Origin: Batillaria attramentaria | Lineage: Eukaryota; Mollusca; Gastropoda; Batillariidae | Length of the DNA stretch: 64,000 nucleotides | Direction of reading: 5' to 3' | Assembly: GCA_018292915.2 (NCBI GenBank) | Contig: JACVVK020000090.1 | Location: forward strand, 996,001-1,060,000 | Part shown: piece by piece, positions 42,288 to 53,493 of the stretch | Numbering within the stretch: the stretch's first letter is position 1 | Layout: each line of letters begins with the position of its first letter | Program-made: the position numbers and the translations under genes | Notes under the pieces: model-generated | Databases searched by the model: none | What the model saw: the letters and a program-made list of their open reading frames with translations, nothing else | Told to the model about the DNA's origin: nothing

Positions 42288-42576
42288 GGGCCCGCATGTA
42301 AAACTCGAGGTTAATTTTAACCCACGGCTACGTGCCTAACCCAGACTTGGACAAAAGAAACCCCAAGACAAAATTGAATAGAAAAAAAAAATAATAAAAA
42401 AGGGAAGAGAATAAAGTCAGAAAAAAAATTCCTTCTGTGAACGGCTTAGGCACCATATTGGAATTGACCCGCCTCCTGATTTAAGAAAACAAAACAAAAA
42501 AAAAACCTAGTTTAGTTCGAGGTTAGACTTTAACCCGGGGCGAAAATCCATAACCCCGACTTTTACTTGCGGGCCC
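42288..42576. mobile_element. GGGCCC-ended MITE, copy 1
   Basis: The left end GGGCCCGCATGTAAAACTCG and the right end CTTTTACTTGCGGGCCC are inverted repeats. Inside each arm is a second short palindrome (GGTTAATTTTAACC on the left). The copy at 62557-62832 shares ends and body. No coding frame and no certain target duplication. Confidence 0.8.
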
Positions 42577-43369
42577 AGGTATCTACCGTTATTTCGATTA
42601 TCGTTTTTATTACCGTTTGTCCTTCTTTAAAACGGTAAACGAAACAACGGCCGTTAGATACTTGGATTGGCTTACGTCTCCCCACCCACCCCCAACCCCC
42701 CACCCCGAGATAGCAGGAACGTGTCGGGGGATCTCAGTGTGAAGGAGCCGTGCATCAGTACCCACTGCAGTTTGACGTGATCGCAACTGAGAGGGTGTGG
42801 AGAGGAGGAGGCCAGTTGCTGGCGGCCACTGAAACGGTTTCAATCAATGAACGAGTCCACACCCTGTCCATCCCCAAGCAGGCAGTGCGACGAAGCTCTC
42901 CCCTGCACCTCTCCACTGAGTATCCAGAATGTTTCCAAATTCGATAACGTCAAACAAATTCTATACGACTGACACGGTCATCTGACCATATAGATAGAAA
43001 TGTGTTAGATACATGTTTTTGAATGTTAGTGACGACTTTGAAGTTCTTACTTGGAATACAGCCAATATCATCGACAAATGCCACGTATTTTTGATTTGTT
43101 CATCTAGTGTACTTTTCTCTTCTTCATTTCCTTTAGATAGTTAATACATTTGTTTGTCTTTTTTTTCTTCTCTTTTTCTTTTTCCCTTTTTTCCCTCTTG
43201 TTGTCTTTTTTTTAAAATACCCTGTAACGTAGAATAGCAGGACAGCTTGTAAGACAGGCAGCAATGCTTAAATGCTCTATCCTGAATATAAAAAAAAAAT
43301 CGTTTCATCATCATCTATCATTTATCACACTTCGCAGATCGCACGTGTGGGCGGGATGTGGTTTCAGTC
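42577..43369. other. Intergenic, no gene seen
   Basis: It includes a plus-strand frame at 42750-42945 with no recognisable domain, and T-rich DNA at 43150-43215. Confidence 0.35.
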
Positions 43370-43872
43370 GTCGTTTGTGTCGTTGTTTCTGTTTTGTTTG
43401 TTTAGTATGCTTGTTTATTCAATTGCTTTGGTTTGTTGATGAATTTCTTGAGGGGTAGGGGGCGGGTGGTATTGCGTTTGTTTTCAGTTGTGTTGTTTTC
43501 GTTGTTGTTGCATGCTTTCTGTTCAGTTGTTGTCAACTGATTTCGTTTTGTCATGCACTGAGCCATGTGTTTTGCTGTTGTGCCCCAGTGTGTTTTGTTT
43601 CAAGTTGTTTTTGTTTGTTTGTTTTTGTTGTTTGTTTGTTTGTTTGTTGTTGGTTTTTTTTTTTGGGGGGGGGGAGGAGGGAGGATGGGTAAGAGAACAA
43701 TTTTCAGGCCTTCCATTCATTTCATTTACCTGTGAGGGAGAAATTAAGTGGGTGTTTTCTTGCTTTTGTTGTTAGTCAGTATTTTGGGTTGTTTTTTGGT
43801 TTGCAGGTTTTATTTGGTTTTGTTTTTTTGTTTTTCGTTTTATCCGAGGAGGGCCGGGGGGGGGGGGGGCGC
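43370..43872. repeat. G/T-rich low-complexity tract
   Basis: Long stretches hold GTTT, TTG and G runs (43656-43675 and 43853-43869) with little A or C. It is the strand mirror of the A/C tracts at 1377, 46570 and 63300. Confidence 0.75.
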
Positions 43873-44029
43873 AGAAGAAAGCAACTTTTTGATGACGGCT
43901 TGTCACTTTGCCAGTGTTGGAATGGTAGCGCATCTCTGCTCAAATTTGACCTTGTCAAAGTCACATTCAGAACTCACGTAACAGTTCACCCACTGATCGG
44001 TCAAGTTAGTCAACAGACTTGAACGGTAT

Positions 44030-44150
44030 CACTCTGACCGTGGCAATGGGATTTGAACCTTGCGTAGTAACTGACTTCAGGGCAGCAGCCAGCCCGCCTG
44101 CTCCGTCCGCCTTTGTCCATGTCACTGACCGCTCGGCCACTGACGCCGGA
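44030..44150 (-). mobile_element. tRNA-like (Ser/Leu-type) SINE head
   Basis: The minus strand has GTCAGTGGCCGAGCGGTCAG, a Ser/Leu-type A box, and a perfect B box GGTTCAAATCCC about 75 bp on. The spacing is too long and the arms do not fold for a functional tRNA. A related unit is at 45330-45440. Confidence 0.45.
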
Positions 44151-44736
44151 ACGGCCGCGCCCCGCTGATTGATGTCGCCGTTGGACTGATCAGAGTTTAC
44201 ACTGGCCACGTTGGCGGTGTCTTTTTTTGTTTTGTTTTTTTAGTCGGCTGTGCCGGCTGCCACCAGCGCCTACACCGAACAGGAAATTGTACCAATCAGC
44301 GGCCTGCTTTCTCGTCAGTGGCGGCAGGTGTGTGGCACTCACCCCCCAACCCGGCCCCAACACCCAATCATATTCCCCCACTCCATATCCCCTTATGTCA
44401 GCGCCGTAAGTTGAAGACCTGTGGACTGTCACCAGGCAGTCAGCCAAAACCGTTTGATCCACCACCCTCACTAGCGTCGGCGTGCCACGGGCGGGTCCCG
44501 CTGTACATGTAGGCCTACCAACAAACAGCTGGCGGAACTCAGTGAGAGGGAGAGGCGATCGCACCAGAGACAAACGCACCACTGACCTGCAACAAAGACG
44601 TCAGTCGGTGCGCGACTGACAACGACCACGGGAGTTTACCACGTGTCTCAGTTGAAGCTTATGTCGACGAGGAGCACGGAGTATCCGAGGCCGGTTTAGG
44701 TTTCTATCGTTGGCGAAAACTGCCCCGATAGCATCC

Positions 44737-44750
44737 CCCCCCCCCCCCCT
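44737..44750. repeat. C homopolymer
   Basis: A pure run of about 14 C just upstream of the fold-back element. Confidence 0.95.
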
Positions 44751-44796
44751 GCACAAAACTGAAACCTACTTCAGAAATACTTCAAGTGATAGCATA

Positions 44797-44996
44797 TGTT
44801 GTAGACTGAGATCGCGAAAAGCCACTGCATTTCGATGGAAATCAAGTTTCTAGACCCAGAGATGTATGTCCGCTCTGCTAGACCATCCCAGAACATGCTG
44901 GTGCACGGTAACGTCAGCAGCCCTGCACAGCGTTCTGGGTTCTTCTAGAAATTTCCATCGAAATGCAGTGGCTTTTCGCGATGTCAGTCTACAACA
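44797..44996. mobile_element. Fold-back element with 53-bp arms
   Basis: The left arm 44797-44854 (TGTTGTAGACTGAGATCGCG onward) matches the reverse complement of 44944-44996 except one substitution and a 5-bp insertion. A second, nested inverted repeat (CCCAGAAC and GTTCTGGG) lies inside. No coding frame. Confidence 0.85.
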
Positions 44997-45329
44997 GCAC
45001 TGATATCAGTCATGTGCGGAGGAAGCCGGAAACACTGAACACCCGGGCAACAACAACAACTGAAGTTCAGTAATTCAGTGTGCAGGGAAAAAGTATAACA
45101 GGAAAAAAAGTTACTTTTGTGTAGAAAACAAACAAACAATACTTTTGTTGAGAAAACACTGGCGAGAGATGACAAATAACACTGGCCGGGTTGGCGTCGT
45201 GACTGAGTGGCCGGGAATGCTTCAGTCCGTCCAAGCCGGCCTTTTCGCCGCTCAGCTTTTTCCCTCGCCGCGGGCAGGGCCGGTCAGTCAGTGATTTCAA
45301 ACACGGACCGGGGACTACTGAGGCTCAGT

Positions 45330-45440
45330 TCATCCATGTTTGGATTCGAACCCGCGGGACGTCACAGCAGTTTCCATCTCGAGCCCAACGTACGCTCCAG
45401 CTGGCTGCCGGTCACTGAACTGGCCGGGCCACCGCACCCC
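45330..45440 (-). mobile_element. tRNA-like SINE head, relative of 44030
   Basis: A perfect B box CGGGTTCGAATCC on the minus strand is preceded by GTGGCCCGGCCAGTTCAGTG, similar to the head at 44030-44150. Confidence 0.4.
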
Positions 45441-45449
45441 GACTCCGGA

Positions 45450-46114
45450 GGCGCGTTCAGTTGGCTTAGCGGCTACGTAGGAAAGCGAGGAAAGCTAGCG
45501 CTTGCGTTCAGTTGCGCGTAGCGTGGTTAGCCCCTAGCGTAGGAAAAGTAGAACCCCGCGGAGGTGCTACCTTCGGCTAGCTTCTCATTTCAAGATGGCG
45601 TCCGTTCGTGTGTGTGGCTTCAATTTTTTTCAACTCTTTGATTTTTAAAGATCGATGGGGACCGCATCATAATTGATATGACCGTTGTGTATCAGGCTTG
45701 ATCTGTACCAACTTATTATCCAGTTTAATTTGCTGAATCCTGTTAGGGACGTTCATAATTCATTTCTAAGCCAGCGTTTCCTTTGTTCGCGTTCAGCGTT
45801 CACGCTCAGCGTTGGTTGTTGCTTAACTGACGAAGTCTTTCATATGCGCGTCAGTCTAGGTTTCTGTCTTTGGCCTGCTTCTCTTCACTCAACATGCAAA
45901 ACAACTTGTCTGTGACTTGCATCATGCTTACGATCGCCCCCTCAACAGCATTATAGCAAAGTTCTTGTTTAAGAAGTTCCTTCACAACGCCAACGCTCAC
46001 GCTTTCCGCCATTTTGAAAATGCTCGCACCGCTAGCGCCGTTCAGTTGACTGCTAGCTTTCTCCCTTTTGCGATCGCTACGTCGACCTAGATATCTAGCT
46101 CAACTGAACGCGCC
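45450..46114. mobile_element. Long-armed MITE with GGCGCGTTCAGTTG ends
   Basis: The left terminus GGCGCGTTCAGTTGGCT and the right terminus (reverse complement GGCGCGTTCAGTTGAGCT) are inverted repeats. Inner parts of the arms also pair, for instance TTTCAAGATGGCG near 45590 and CGCCATTTTGAAAA near 46007. GCGTTCAG recurs several times. The middle is AT-rich and non-coding. The target duplication is unclear. Confidence 0.65.
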
Positions 46115-46363
46115 TCGGCCCTCACTGACCAGGTGCAGTCAGTCCAACACTGAGTCTGAGTGCCGTGGTCGTTCAAGTTGTGACCCTCGCCGCCGCCCCC
46201 TCTCCCTTTGTCGGCCCGACACCGTGACCAATTTCACTCGATCAGTACTGATAACTAAGTAGATTTTAGTACTTGATCGTCACTGTGGCTCGACCCTGGG
46301 CTGCTTTCGTCCCACTTAAATCAGTTTAGAAGACAGCCGGGCCGGCAGGTGATCAACTCAGTG

Positions 46364-46382
46364 CCCCCCCCCCCCCCCCCCC
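46364..46382. repeat. C homopolymer
   Basis: A run of about 19 C, followed by GGCCGGCC. Confidence 0.95.
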
Positions 46383-46569
46383 GGCCGGCCTTCCCCTCGA
46401 ACACTGACTGCAGTGACGCACTCCGTTCAACTACACAACTTGAAAACAGCCTGGTAACACTGACAACAACAACGTGAAAGCACTACACTCAGTGTAAATG
46501 AACAAATGGCTAATGGCTAAGCTAAAAATCCCGACCAAACAAAATACTGAAACAAAAAGAAATCATGCC

Positions 46570-46990
46570 CCCTAGTCCTCCCCCCCCCCAAAAAAAAAAC
46601 CCAAACAAACCCACAAAAACAAAACAAAACAAACAACCCAAAACAACAGAAACCCCAAGAACAACAACAACCACAACAACAACAACCAAAAACAAAACCC
46701 CCAAAACAACACCCCCCCCCAAAAAAAAACAAAAAACAAACCCCAAACAAAAACAAACAAAAAAAACAGCAAAAACCAAACAAACAACGCCCGTCCCAAA
46801 AAAAAACCCAAAACAACACCGTCAAACACCCCCCCCCCCCCCAAAAAAAACAAACAAAAAAACCTGAAACATCAACAAAAACAAAACAATGAACGAACAA
46901 AACCTTTTGGAAAAAATATCTGGCCGGGACAAACTGACTGGAATGAAAAACCAAAAAAACAAACAAACAAACAAACAAACAATGGAAACA
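46570..46990. repeat. A/C-only low-complexity tract
   Basis: More than 300 bases are nearly all A and C, with C runs (46579-46587, 46711-46719, 46829-46842) each leading into A runs, and an AAAC repeat at 46957-46980. Confidence 0.9.
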
Positions 46991-47570
46991 AAATAGAACA
47001 AAAGAAAGTCAACGCGGCAAAACCGGCCCGACTGATAGGCCTACATGTGCATAGGCCGCGTACTTTACTCCCCTTCCCCAGCACGTGCGATTATGTCCGC
47101 CCTGACACTTCGTAAATAAGACACGACGACCGTGACTGAAGACGCTGTCCGGCGGCGCGTTTTGAAAATAGCACACTTGAATAATATTACGCGGAAGCAG
47201 AGACATAAGCTTATCTATGTCTCTGGCGGAAGCAAGACTAACTAGCCAGCAAATGTCCGTAGTAGTACTGGAAGTAACGGTTCGAGGCTAATGACTCAAT
47301 ACCGATTTAGCGGAACAGACGGCAGTCGGCGAACTTGCATGGGCAACACATTCAGGGTTGTGTATCGATTGGTGCTAAAAATAGCCGGCCACGTTGAAAG
47401 ATCTGGGGAGATCGAAACTAGACCGGAGCGCAGCAAAATGAGAGAAAAAGAGCTTCTTGTATGATTATGTTGATGCTATTCAGCTCTTAGGTCTGTAATA
47501 TAGGCGATTTTGACAACTACAAACAAAGTGAGTTGTTTTTATTCGCGCTAGACAGTTCAGAAACCGTTGT
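46991..47570. other. Upstream region of the SPSB-side promoter
   Basis: It contains a 10-bp inverted repeat CAGAGACATA / TATGTCTCTG (about 47196-47224). No coding exon was seen. Confidence 0.4.
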
Positions 47571-47789
47571 GTGGACCGCCAAAATTGTCGACGACAGAAA
47601 ATGTGCTGGTCACGTGATACACATAATCCTACCGCCATCTTGGGACTGCACAATGGCTCCGTACTAGGATGTGAGTCACAAAGAAACATTTCACGTTCGC
47701 TTCTGGACGGGCGCATTGCTAAGGTTCCGGCGGTTCCTGATTCTTTGGAATCACATCTTTTGGCCAGCATCAAAGACAAGACACCACGG
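47571..47789 (+). promoter_or_regulatory. Probable core promoter and non-coding first exon, perhaps of the SPSB gene
   Basis: TCACGTGAT (47610-47618) and CCGCCATCTTG (47632-47642, a YY1-type start-site element) lie next to each other, as in many housekeeping promoters. About 150 bp downstream is a strong donor, CACGG|GTAAGTAG, at 47789/47790. The stretch has only a tiny upstream frame (ATG at 47653, four codons). The next plus-strand acceptor that fits is TATTTTCAG ending at 55002, ahead of the SPSB start codon. The link is inference. Confidence 0.45.
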
Positions 47790-48590
47790 GTAAGTAGTTC
47801 TAGCCAGTCGCGTGATTTGACCGGGCATATTTTGACGGCAAAACGTTGGTCTGTTCACAAGGATTGGGTTTCGATCATTGTTGATGTCCCCGAACAATGA
47901 ACGTCTGACTTGAGTCGGCCGATAACCGCTGCTTTGCACAAAGAGGATAACCTTTTTATATTATATGTTCGAGGCGTTTGTCAGGGGTCCGTGTATTAGT
48001 GCATTTTTGGTATGGTCATGGTTGATGTGTGGTGCCCATTGTCCACCGTTTTGTGTTGTTTGGACGGGAGAACTGAACCGAGACAGCGTCAGTGGGCCAC
48101 GAGGGATGCTTAGTAACCATCAATGCTTTGTCTAATAATGTTCATCGAAGACATTCACTACATCCAGGTCAGTTATTCACTAAGCCTTGAGTGTCAGCTA
48201 AGGGCGAGTTCAGACACAACGTCAGTCTTGTCCGAGATTTCTTTCTGTAGCAGGGGCAAAAGAGACCTTTGTTTGCCTAGAGCTCAGCTGTCATGTGTGT
48301 CACAGTGGTGTGGAGGTAGGGGAGTGGGCTTAAGTTAAAGCTGAGATCACGTAACAGAAGAGGCTGACACAGTGTGGAACAGATGGTTTGACTGATGGGT
48401 TTCTCCTGCTTTGTTGAATCGAAGATTTCCGACTCAGTGACTGCTGTGAGCAGTGTGATTATTTGCTGTGGAGTGATGGTAAGTAATTAAGTTTTCACAG
48501 ACAGTGGGCTTGGGAGTGAGATTGTGCTGTTCCACACAGACAAATGTACATGTAATGAGTATTTTAGTAAACCTTTTGTGTTATTAATAC
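47790..48590. other. Start of a probable large intron
   Basis: No exon or repeat is recognised before the hAT MITE. Confidence 0.4.
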
Positions 48591-48926
48591 AGACCTGCCT
48601 ACACTACGCATTGACCATAGAAAACCAAGTAATTTTGGGCTTACTACACAACTACACATTTAATCGCCCCACTACGCAATTTCGTTTCCTAAATCTACGG
48701 AATCAAGTTAGCAGTTAGCGTTTCGTAAAATCCCTATGGTAGTACGCTGTAACCAGTCAAATCAAACAAGCCAAAGAATAGAATAGTTGATTTGTAGCTA
48801 AAGCAACAAGCTGGCAAGTGGCACATTTCGGTTGGGATACTTTAGCCGGGACTACTCACTTGCCCAGGAAACTACTCATTTGGTTTTTGGCACTACTCAT
48901 GTCATGTTTGGTGGGTAGGCAGGTCT
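48591..48926. mobile_element. hAT-type MITE, copy 2
   Basis: The termini AGACCTGCCTAC and GTAGGCAGGTCT are the same as in copy 1. The 8-bp flanks ATTAATAC and GTTAATAC agree at seven positions. At 336 bp it carries internal deletions relative to 30112-30542. Confidence 0.9.
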
Positions 48927-48963
48927 GTTAATACCAAGTATTAGGAATGGCATGCATGATATG

Positions 48964-49785
48964 TGAGACCGGGTCATACCCGGCCCCTATTTACTGATAT
49001 TTTGTTTACAACGTGTGTACTGCTGTATTCCCCTCTTTGTTCTTCTTAGTCCCGCTGTCCCTCTAGCCACTCGTTCTACCCTTCCCCGGCCACCCCTGTA
49101 CATCAGCCTTTGTTCCCTGGCCGGCCCTGTATACTGTCCACTAGCCACGTGCACGCAGTGTTGCGTATCCGCGGTGGCGCGCGTGTCAATTAGTTGTGTT
49201 TGTTTGTGTCTGTTTAGTGTCAAATATCCCCGTAGTCCGTTCACTTAGAATAATTATGTAAACTGCAGTAGTTTCCTGACAGTTTTTACATTTTAATCAT
49301 GTTTTGTTTTTAGCGCTGTTTTGTAGTTCAACGGGTGTATTTTACAATTTGCACCACTTTTCAAATGCGTAGTCCTTGTCCTTTGTCTTCGGCGATAGAA
49401 AATTGTGTTTTGATGAGATTTTAAACTATTATAGTCTTAAAGTACTTATCCCGCTCTTGTAGATCTTGCACTTTGTTTGAAGTTTGTAGCTGTTGTATTA
49501 CGCCCGCTATTGTTAGTTTTCTGTGTGTAAACAAACACAGATTTCGCTGCTACGCAAGAATCTTGGCTCCTTCCTGCTGCGAGCGGCCGTTGCTGTCTTT
49601 GCGGGCCGCGCTGAGTGCATATAAGGAGCTGCGAGCCACGGTTCGCGACACGCTCACACACTCGCTCTCAGCCCTGCCGCTTGTGACTGCGTTTGTTTGT
49701 ATGCTGCCTGTTTTCCTGTTGTAATAAAACTCATGTCATAGCGACCGCTGTGTTTGCCTCCCTGCCTGCCTGAACTCACTCAACA
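48964..49785 (+). repeat. 5' LTR
   Basis: It starts TGAGACCGGGTCATACCCGG and contains a TATA-like GCATATAAGG near 49617 and an AATAAA near 49724. It matches the 3' LTR along its length with scattered differences. Its last 15-30 bases diverge: it ends near CTCAACA and lacks the CCCGGTTACA end of the 3' copy. Confidence 0.85.
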
Positions 49786-49857
49786 CCATCTTTTTGGCGA
49801 TGCGGAGCATGATTTAAAGGGAGCAGAAAACAGTACAGAAGAGACGTCCGATCGGCC

Positions 49858-51133
49858 ATGGCACTTTCTCCAGTCTACATGAAGCCGGAGCCTCTACCAC
49901 AGTTTGATGGTGAAGGAGGCAGCTGTTCGACTGAGGAGTTCATCGAGGAGGCGAGGAGAAAGCTGACAAACTACAGCTGATGGTGCTGCAACAGAGTTCG
50001 TGCTTGGTGCGCTAACCGGGTGCGCTAAGGCGGAAATTCTGGGCCGGCCAGCCAACACACGTTCGTCAGCTGGCGCCATCTTGGACGTCATCAGGGCCGA
50101 GTTTGGTGACCATAGAGATTTGGTCACCTTGCTGGCGGACTTCCACGGCAGACGTCAGGGTGTGGCAGAGGGCGTGTACCAGTACGCCCACGCCGTGCTG
50201 GCAGAAGCAGCCAGGGTCAACGCGAAGCTGAAGGACCCCCTCTCTGAAGACCTGATCAGGGACCGCTTCGCTGACGGCCTTCACCCACCCGAGCTGCGCA
50301 GGGATGTCAGGCGGTACATCCGTGAGAAACCTGGCACCACGTTCCAGGAGGCCAAGACGGAAGCTCTACGCTGGATGCGGGAGGACAGTGTCACTACAGA
50401 GGCCCTGCAGTTGCAGCTGGCTGCAATGTCCGAGGAGATTGTGCAGCTGCGCCTCACAGTAGCTGCCCTCTCGGCAAGACTGGAGCAGCCTCCACAACCA
50501 GCCGAGGGCGTGCCTGAGACCTCGGCGTGCAACTGGTGTGACCAGGCTAGTCACTCTGAGAGTGACTGTCCAGCCAAGAAAGAGTACCGCCAGCGCAGGA
50601 GACGACGGCGGCGACGACGCCGATCGCATGGCAGGTCACACCAGGTGCGGGACAAGCAGGACTCTCCACCCTCTCACCCACTGAAGCAGCAACCTGTCTA
50701 CAGTCAGCAGCAGTACCACCTGCCAGATCATCCGCCACACGTAGCTGCTACCTGTGCTAAGCAGCCGATGACCAGCCCGCCCGGACTAGCTGTGAGAACT
50801 GCCGTGAAGTCGCCGGTTACCAGGTCAAAGAACGCTGAGCATACACAGCCTGATACTTGTGCTTATTCTCGACCTGACCCTGATCGTGTTGGGTGGTGGT
50901 TGTACTACCCAGCAAATACAGCCACTCCCTGGGATGCAAGGTCGGATGCAAGGCCGGTAGCTGCGGACGTTCCAGCTCCAATACCCGCCGGCCTAGCAGG
51001 TGACGCAACACCCGTTGCGCAGCCAATACCCCAACCCCAGTCTGACATTCCCGTGTGTGAACTGGCGCTCTGCTCGGATCCAGCAGAATACCCATGCCAA
51101 TGTGTAGAGACTGACCAGTGTGGTGTGTTGTAA
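49858..51133 (+). pseudogene. Gag-like polyprotein gene with one frame break
   Basis: An ATG at 49858 opens 40 codons (M-A-L-S-P-V-Y-M-K-P-E-P-L-P) ending in TGA at 49978-49980. A frame one base away then stays open to 51133. The long part has a retrotransposon capsid-type segment (F-A-D-G-L-H-P-P-E-L-R-R-D-V). After it comes one zinc knuckle C-N-W-C-D-Q-A-S-H-S-E-S-D-C (C-x2-C-x4-H-x4-C), then an Arg run and a Pro/Gln-rich tail. Gag binds element RNA and builds particles. The break may be a decay mutation or sequence error. No ATG is needed at 50000, where the long frame's first listed start is GTG. Confidence 0.8.
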
Positions 51134-51513
51134 AGACAAGTGACTGTGATCAGTTCTAAAACTCTGGTTAGAGTAGATATATTATGTGACTGGCGATGGT
51201 GAGTGTGACAAAGAACATTTCTGGTTGTATCCCTCAAGACTGTGTGTTTTGGACCAAAATATTGTGTTTTATCTGTTCTGTGCAGTAACTGATATTTCCT
51301 CCGTGTGTGATAAATTCAAGGACTGATTTTCTGAACTGTGCCTAAACCTTAGTTAGTATTTGAGTTAGCATGTCACTTGATTTTTGCCTGTGTATAACCT
51401 GAGGGTGTTGATTGTGTTTTTCTATGGTTTTTTTGTGACCACTCAGAATTATCCTTCGTTTAGATTTATTGTGTAACCAGCGAGGACGCTGGTTGTGGTT
51501 CAGTTGGGGGGGA

Positions 51514-52350
51514 TGAGACCGGGTCATACCCGGCCCCTATACTGATATTTTGTTTACGTGTGTACTGCTGTATTCCCCTCTTTGTTCTTCTTAGTCCCGC
51601 TGTCCCTCTAGCCACCCGTTCTACCCTTCCCCGGCCACCCCTGTACATCAGCCTTTGTTCCCTGGCCGGCCCTGTATACTGTCCACTAGCCACGCGCACG
51701 CAGTGTTGCGTATCCGCGGTGGCGCGCGTGTCAATTAGTTGTGTTTGTTTGTCTGTTTAGTGTCAAATTTCTCCGTAGTCCGTTCACTTAGAATAATTCT
51801 ATAAACTGCAGTAGTTTCCCGACAGTTTTTACATTTTAATCATGTTTTGTTTTTAGCGCTGTTTTGTAGTTCAACGGGTGTATTTTGCGATTTTTACCAC
51901 TTTTCAAATACGTAGTCCTTGTCTTTACGCTCTTAAATCGGCGATAGAAAATTGTCTGTGTTTTGATGAGATTTTAAACTAATATAGTCTTAAAGTACTT
52001 TTCCCGCTCTTGTAGATGCACTTTGTTTGAAGTCTCTAGCTGTTACCTAACGCCCACTGTGACTCGTTTTCCATGTGTTAAGAAACACAAATTTCGCTGT
52101 GGCTGGCCCACACGCTCTGCTTTTCGCTGCACTTGGGGCAGTGCTCTCTTTGTGGCCCGCTCTGGGCGCATAAGTAGCCGCGAGCTACGCCTCACTGGAC
52201 AGTCGCCAGCCAGCCCTGCCGCGAGTCACTGCACGTGTCTACGAATTGTCTGCCGTTTGTACTGTTTTCCCGTAATAAAACTCATGTCATAGCGACCTCT
52301 GTGTTTGGTCTCCCTGCCTGCATGAACCGGACCCCTGACACCCGGTTACA
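51514..52350 (+). repeat. 3' LTR
   Basis: An 837-bp repeat of the 5' LTR, from TGAGACCGGG to CCCGGTTACA, with AATAAA near 52274. The TATA-like word of the 5' copy reads GCATAAGTAG here. Confidence 0.88.
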
Positions 52351-52680
52351 TATGCCAAACTGATTCTTTCGTTGGGATACTGCTGGTATCACAGCAGTGG
52401 ACTGGCAGCAAGTTCATGTTGTTAACTCAACATCACACAAATTTAATTCACATCATTATTAGAAACATGGTTAGCAATGATTCAAAAGAAATGACACTGG
52501 GTTTTTTTTATGTTGTGCATCATGTTTTCCCAAGTGTTGGTTCATTTTTTGTTGTGTTGCTAATCCAAATCATGCAGTAAATTGGCAGTGGCAGCAGATT
52601 GTAACACTAAAAGGGGAAACGGTAAACATGTTTGAGGTGAATATCAGGTGAATCAAGCCCTCCCCCACCCCCCAAACTTT

Positions 52681-52723
<43 letters not shown>

Positions 52724-53376
52724 TGGTATATATATGAACAAATTTTTTTCTTTTAATGTGAATTGTTAGCATTAGGACAATTACACAGAATTGTTATGTT
52801 TAGTAAGACAAGGCTTGTTGTACCATTGCAGACAAATTTTTTTAAAGCTCCTTGGTCTCAGAATCCCCTACTTCTGTATACAATTATATGTGTATGTATA
52901 ACTCAGGTTATTTCAGCTGGTGAACTGATGCCCTTAATTCACTGACACTGCCAGCAGAATTGACAAATGGAATTACAATGTTTACATCATTAGTGCCATT
53001 ACACATGCATGGCAAGACAGATCTATGCTCTGTGAACCAATCATATCATTCACTACAGAGATTGCGACTGTTCTTTCACAGACGCTATACTCAGGCTTCA
53101 TATATTATATATATATATACTACCAATGTTTCTTTCTGCGCCTTGATTGATTCCCTGATGCATTGATTTGTTTATAATTATATAAATTTTCCATTTCCGG
53201 GAAACCAGCTTTCATATTAATCATAATCTGTTCTTCCCGGCAGATGGTTTAGACTTTATTCATCTTTCTTGGGCTAGGAAAATGCTACTTCTATCTTTTA
53301 AGTTTTTTTCTGGCTCATTCTAATCTATTCTTATTTATGTTTTTCTGGGGGTTTCATCACTGGTACTTGTTCTTGG
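52351..53376. other. Intron or intergenic, no gene seen
   Basis: It includes a CA microsatellite at 52684-52718 and an AT run near 53100-53119. Confidence 0.45.
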
Positions 53377-53420
53377 TTTTTGGCTCCCTCGTGTAACAAT
53401 GGGAGTCTATGTATTAACCC

Positions 53421-53493
<73 letters not shown>

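Larger units (their letters stand above)
48964..52350 (+). mobile_element. LTR retrotransposon with gag but no pol
   Basis: Long terminal repeats of about 820 and 837 bp enclose only 1.7 kb. The outer ends TGAGACCGGG and CCCGGTTACA are near-inverted, and TATG (48960-48963 and 52351-52354) is a candidate 4-bp target duplication. A purine tract (GGGGGGGA) precedes the 3' LTR. The interior has a capsid/nucleocapsid-like gag frame but no protease, reverse transcriptase or integrase. It is therefore a non-autonomous element that would need a partner's enzymes. It lies in the likely first intron of the SPSB gene. Confidence 0.88.

Noticed and set aside
44030..44150. tRNA-Ser or tRNA-Leu gene
   Set aside because: The box spacing is too long and the arms do not fold into a cloverleaf by eye. 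A relative at 45330 points to a repeat.
50000..51133. Host PNMA- or Arc-like domesticated gag gene
   Set aside because: It sits between two matching LTRs with a target duplication and has a frame break, so it is an element gene.
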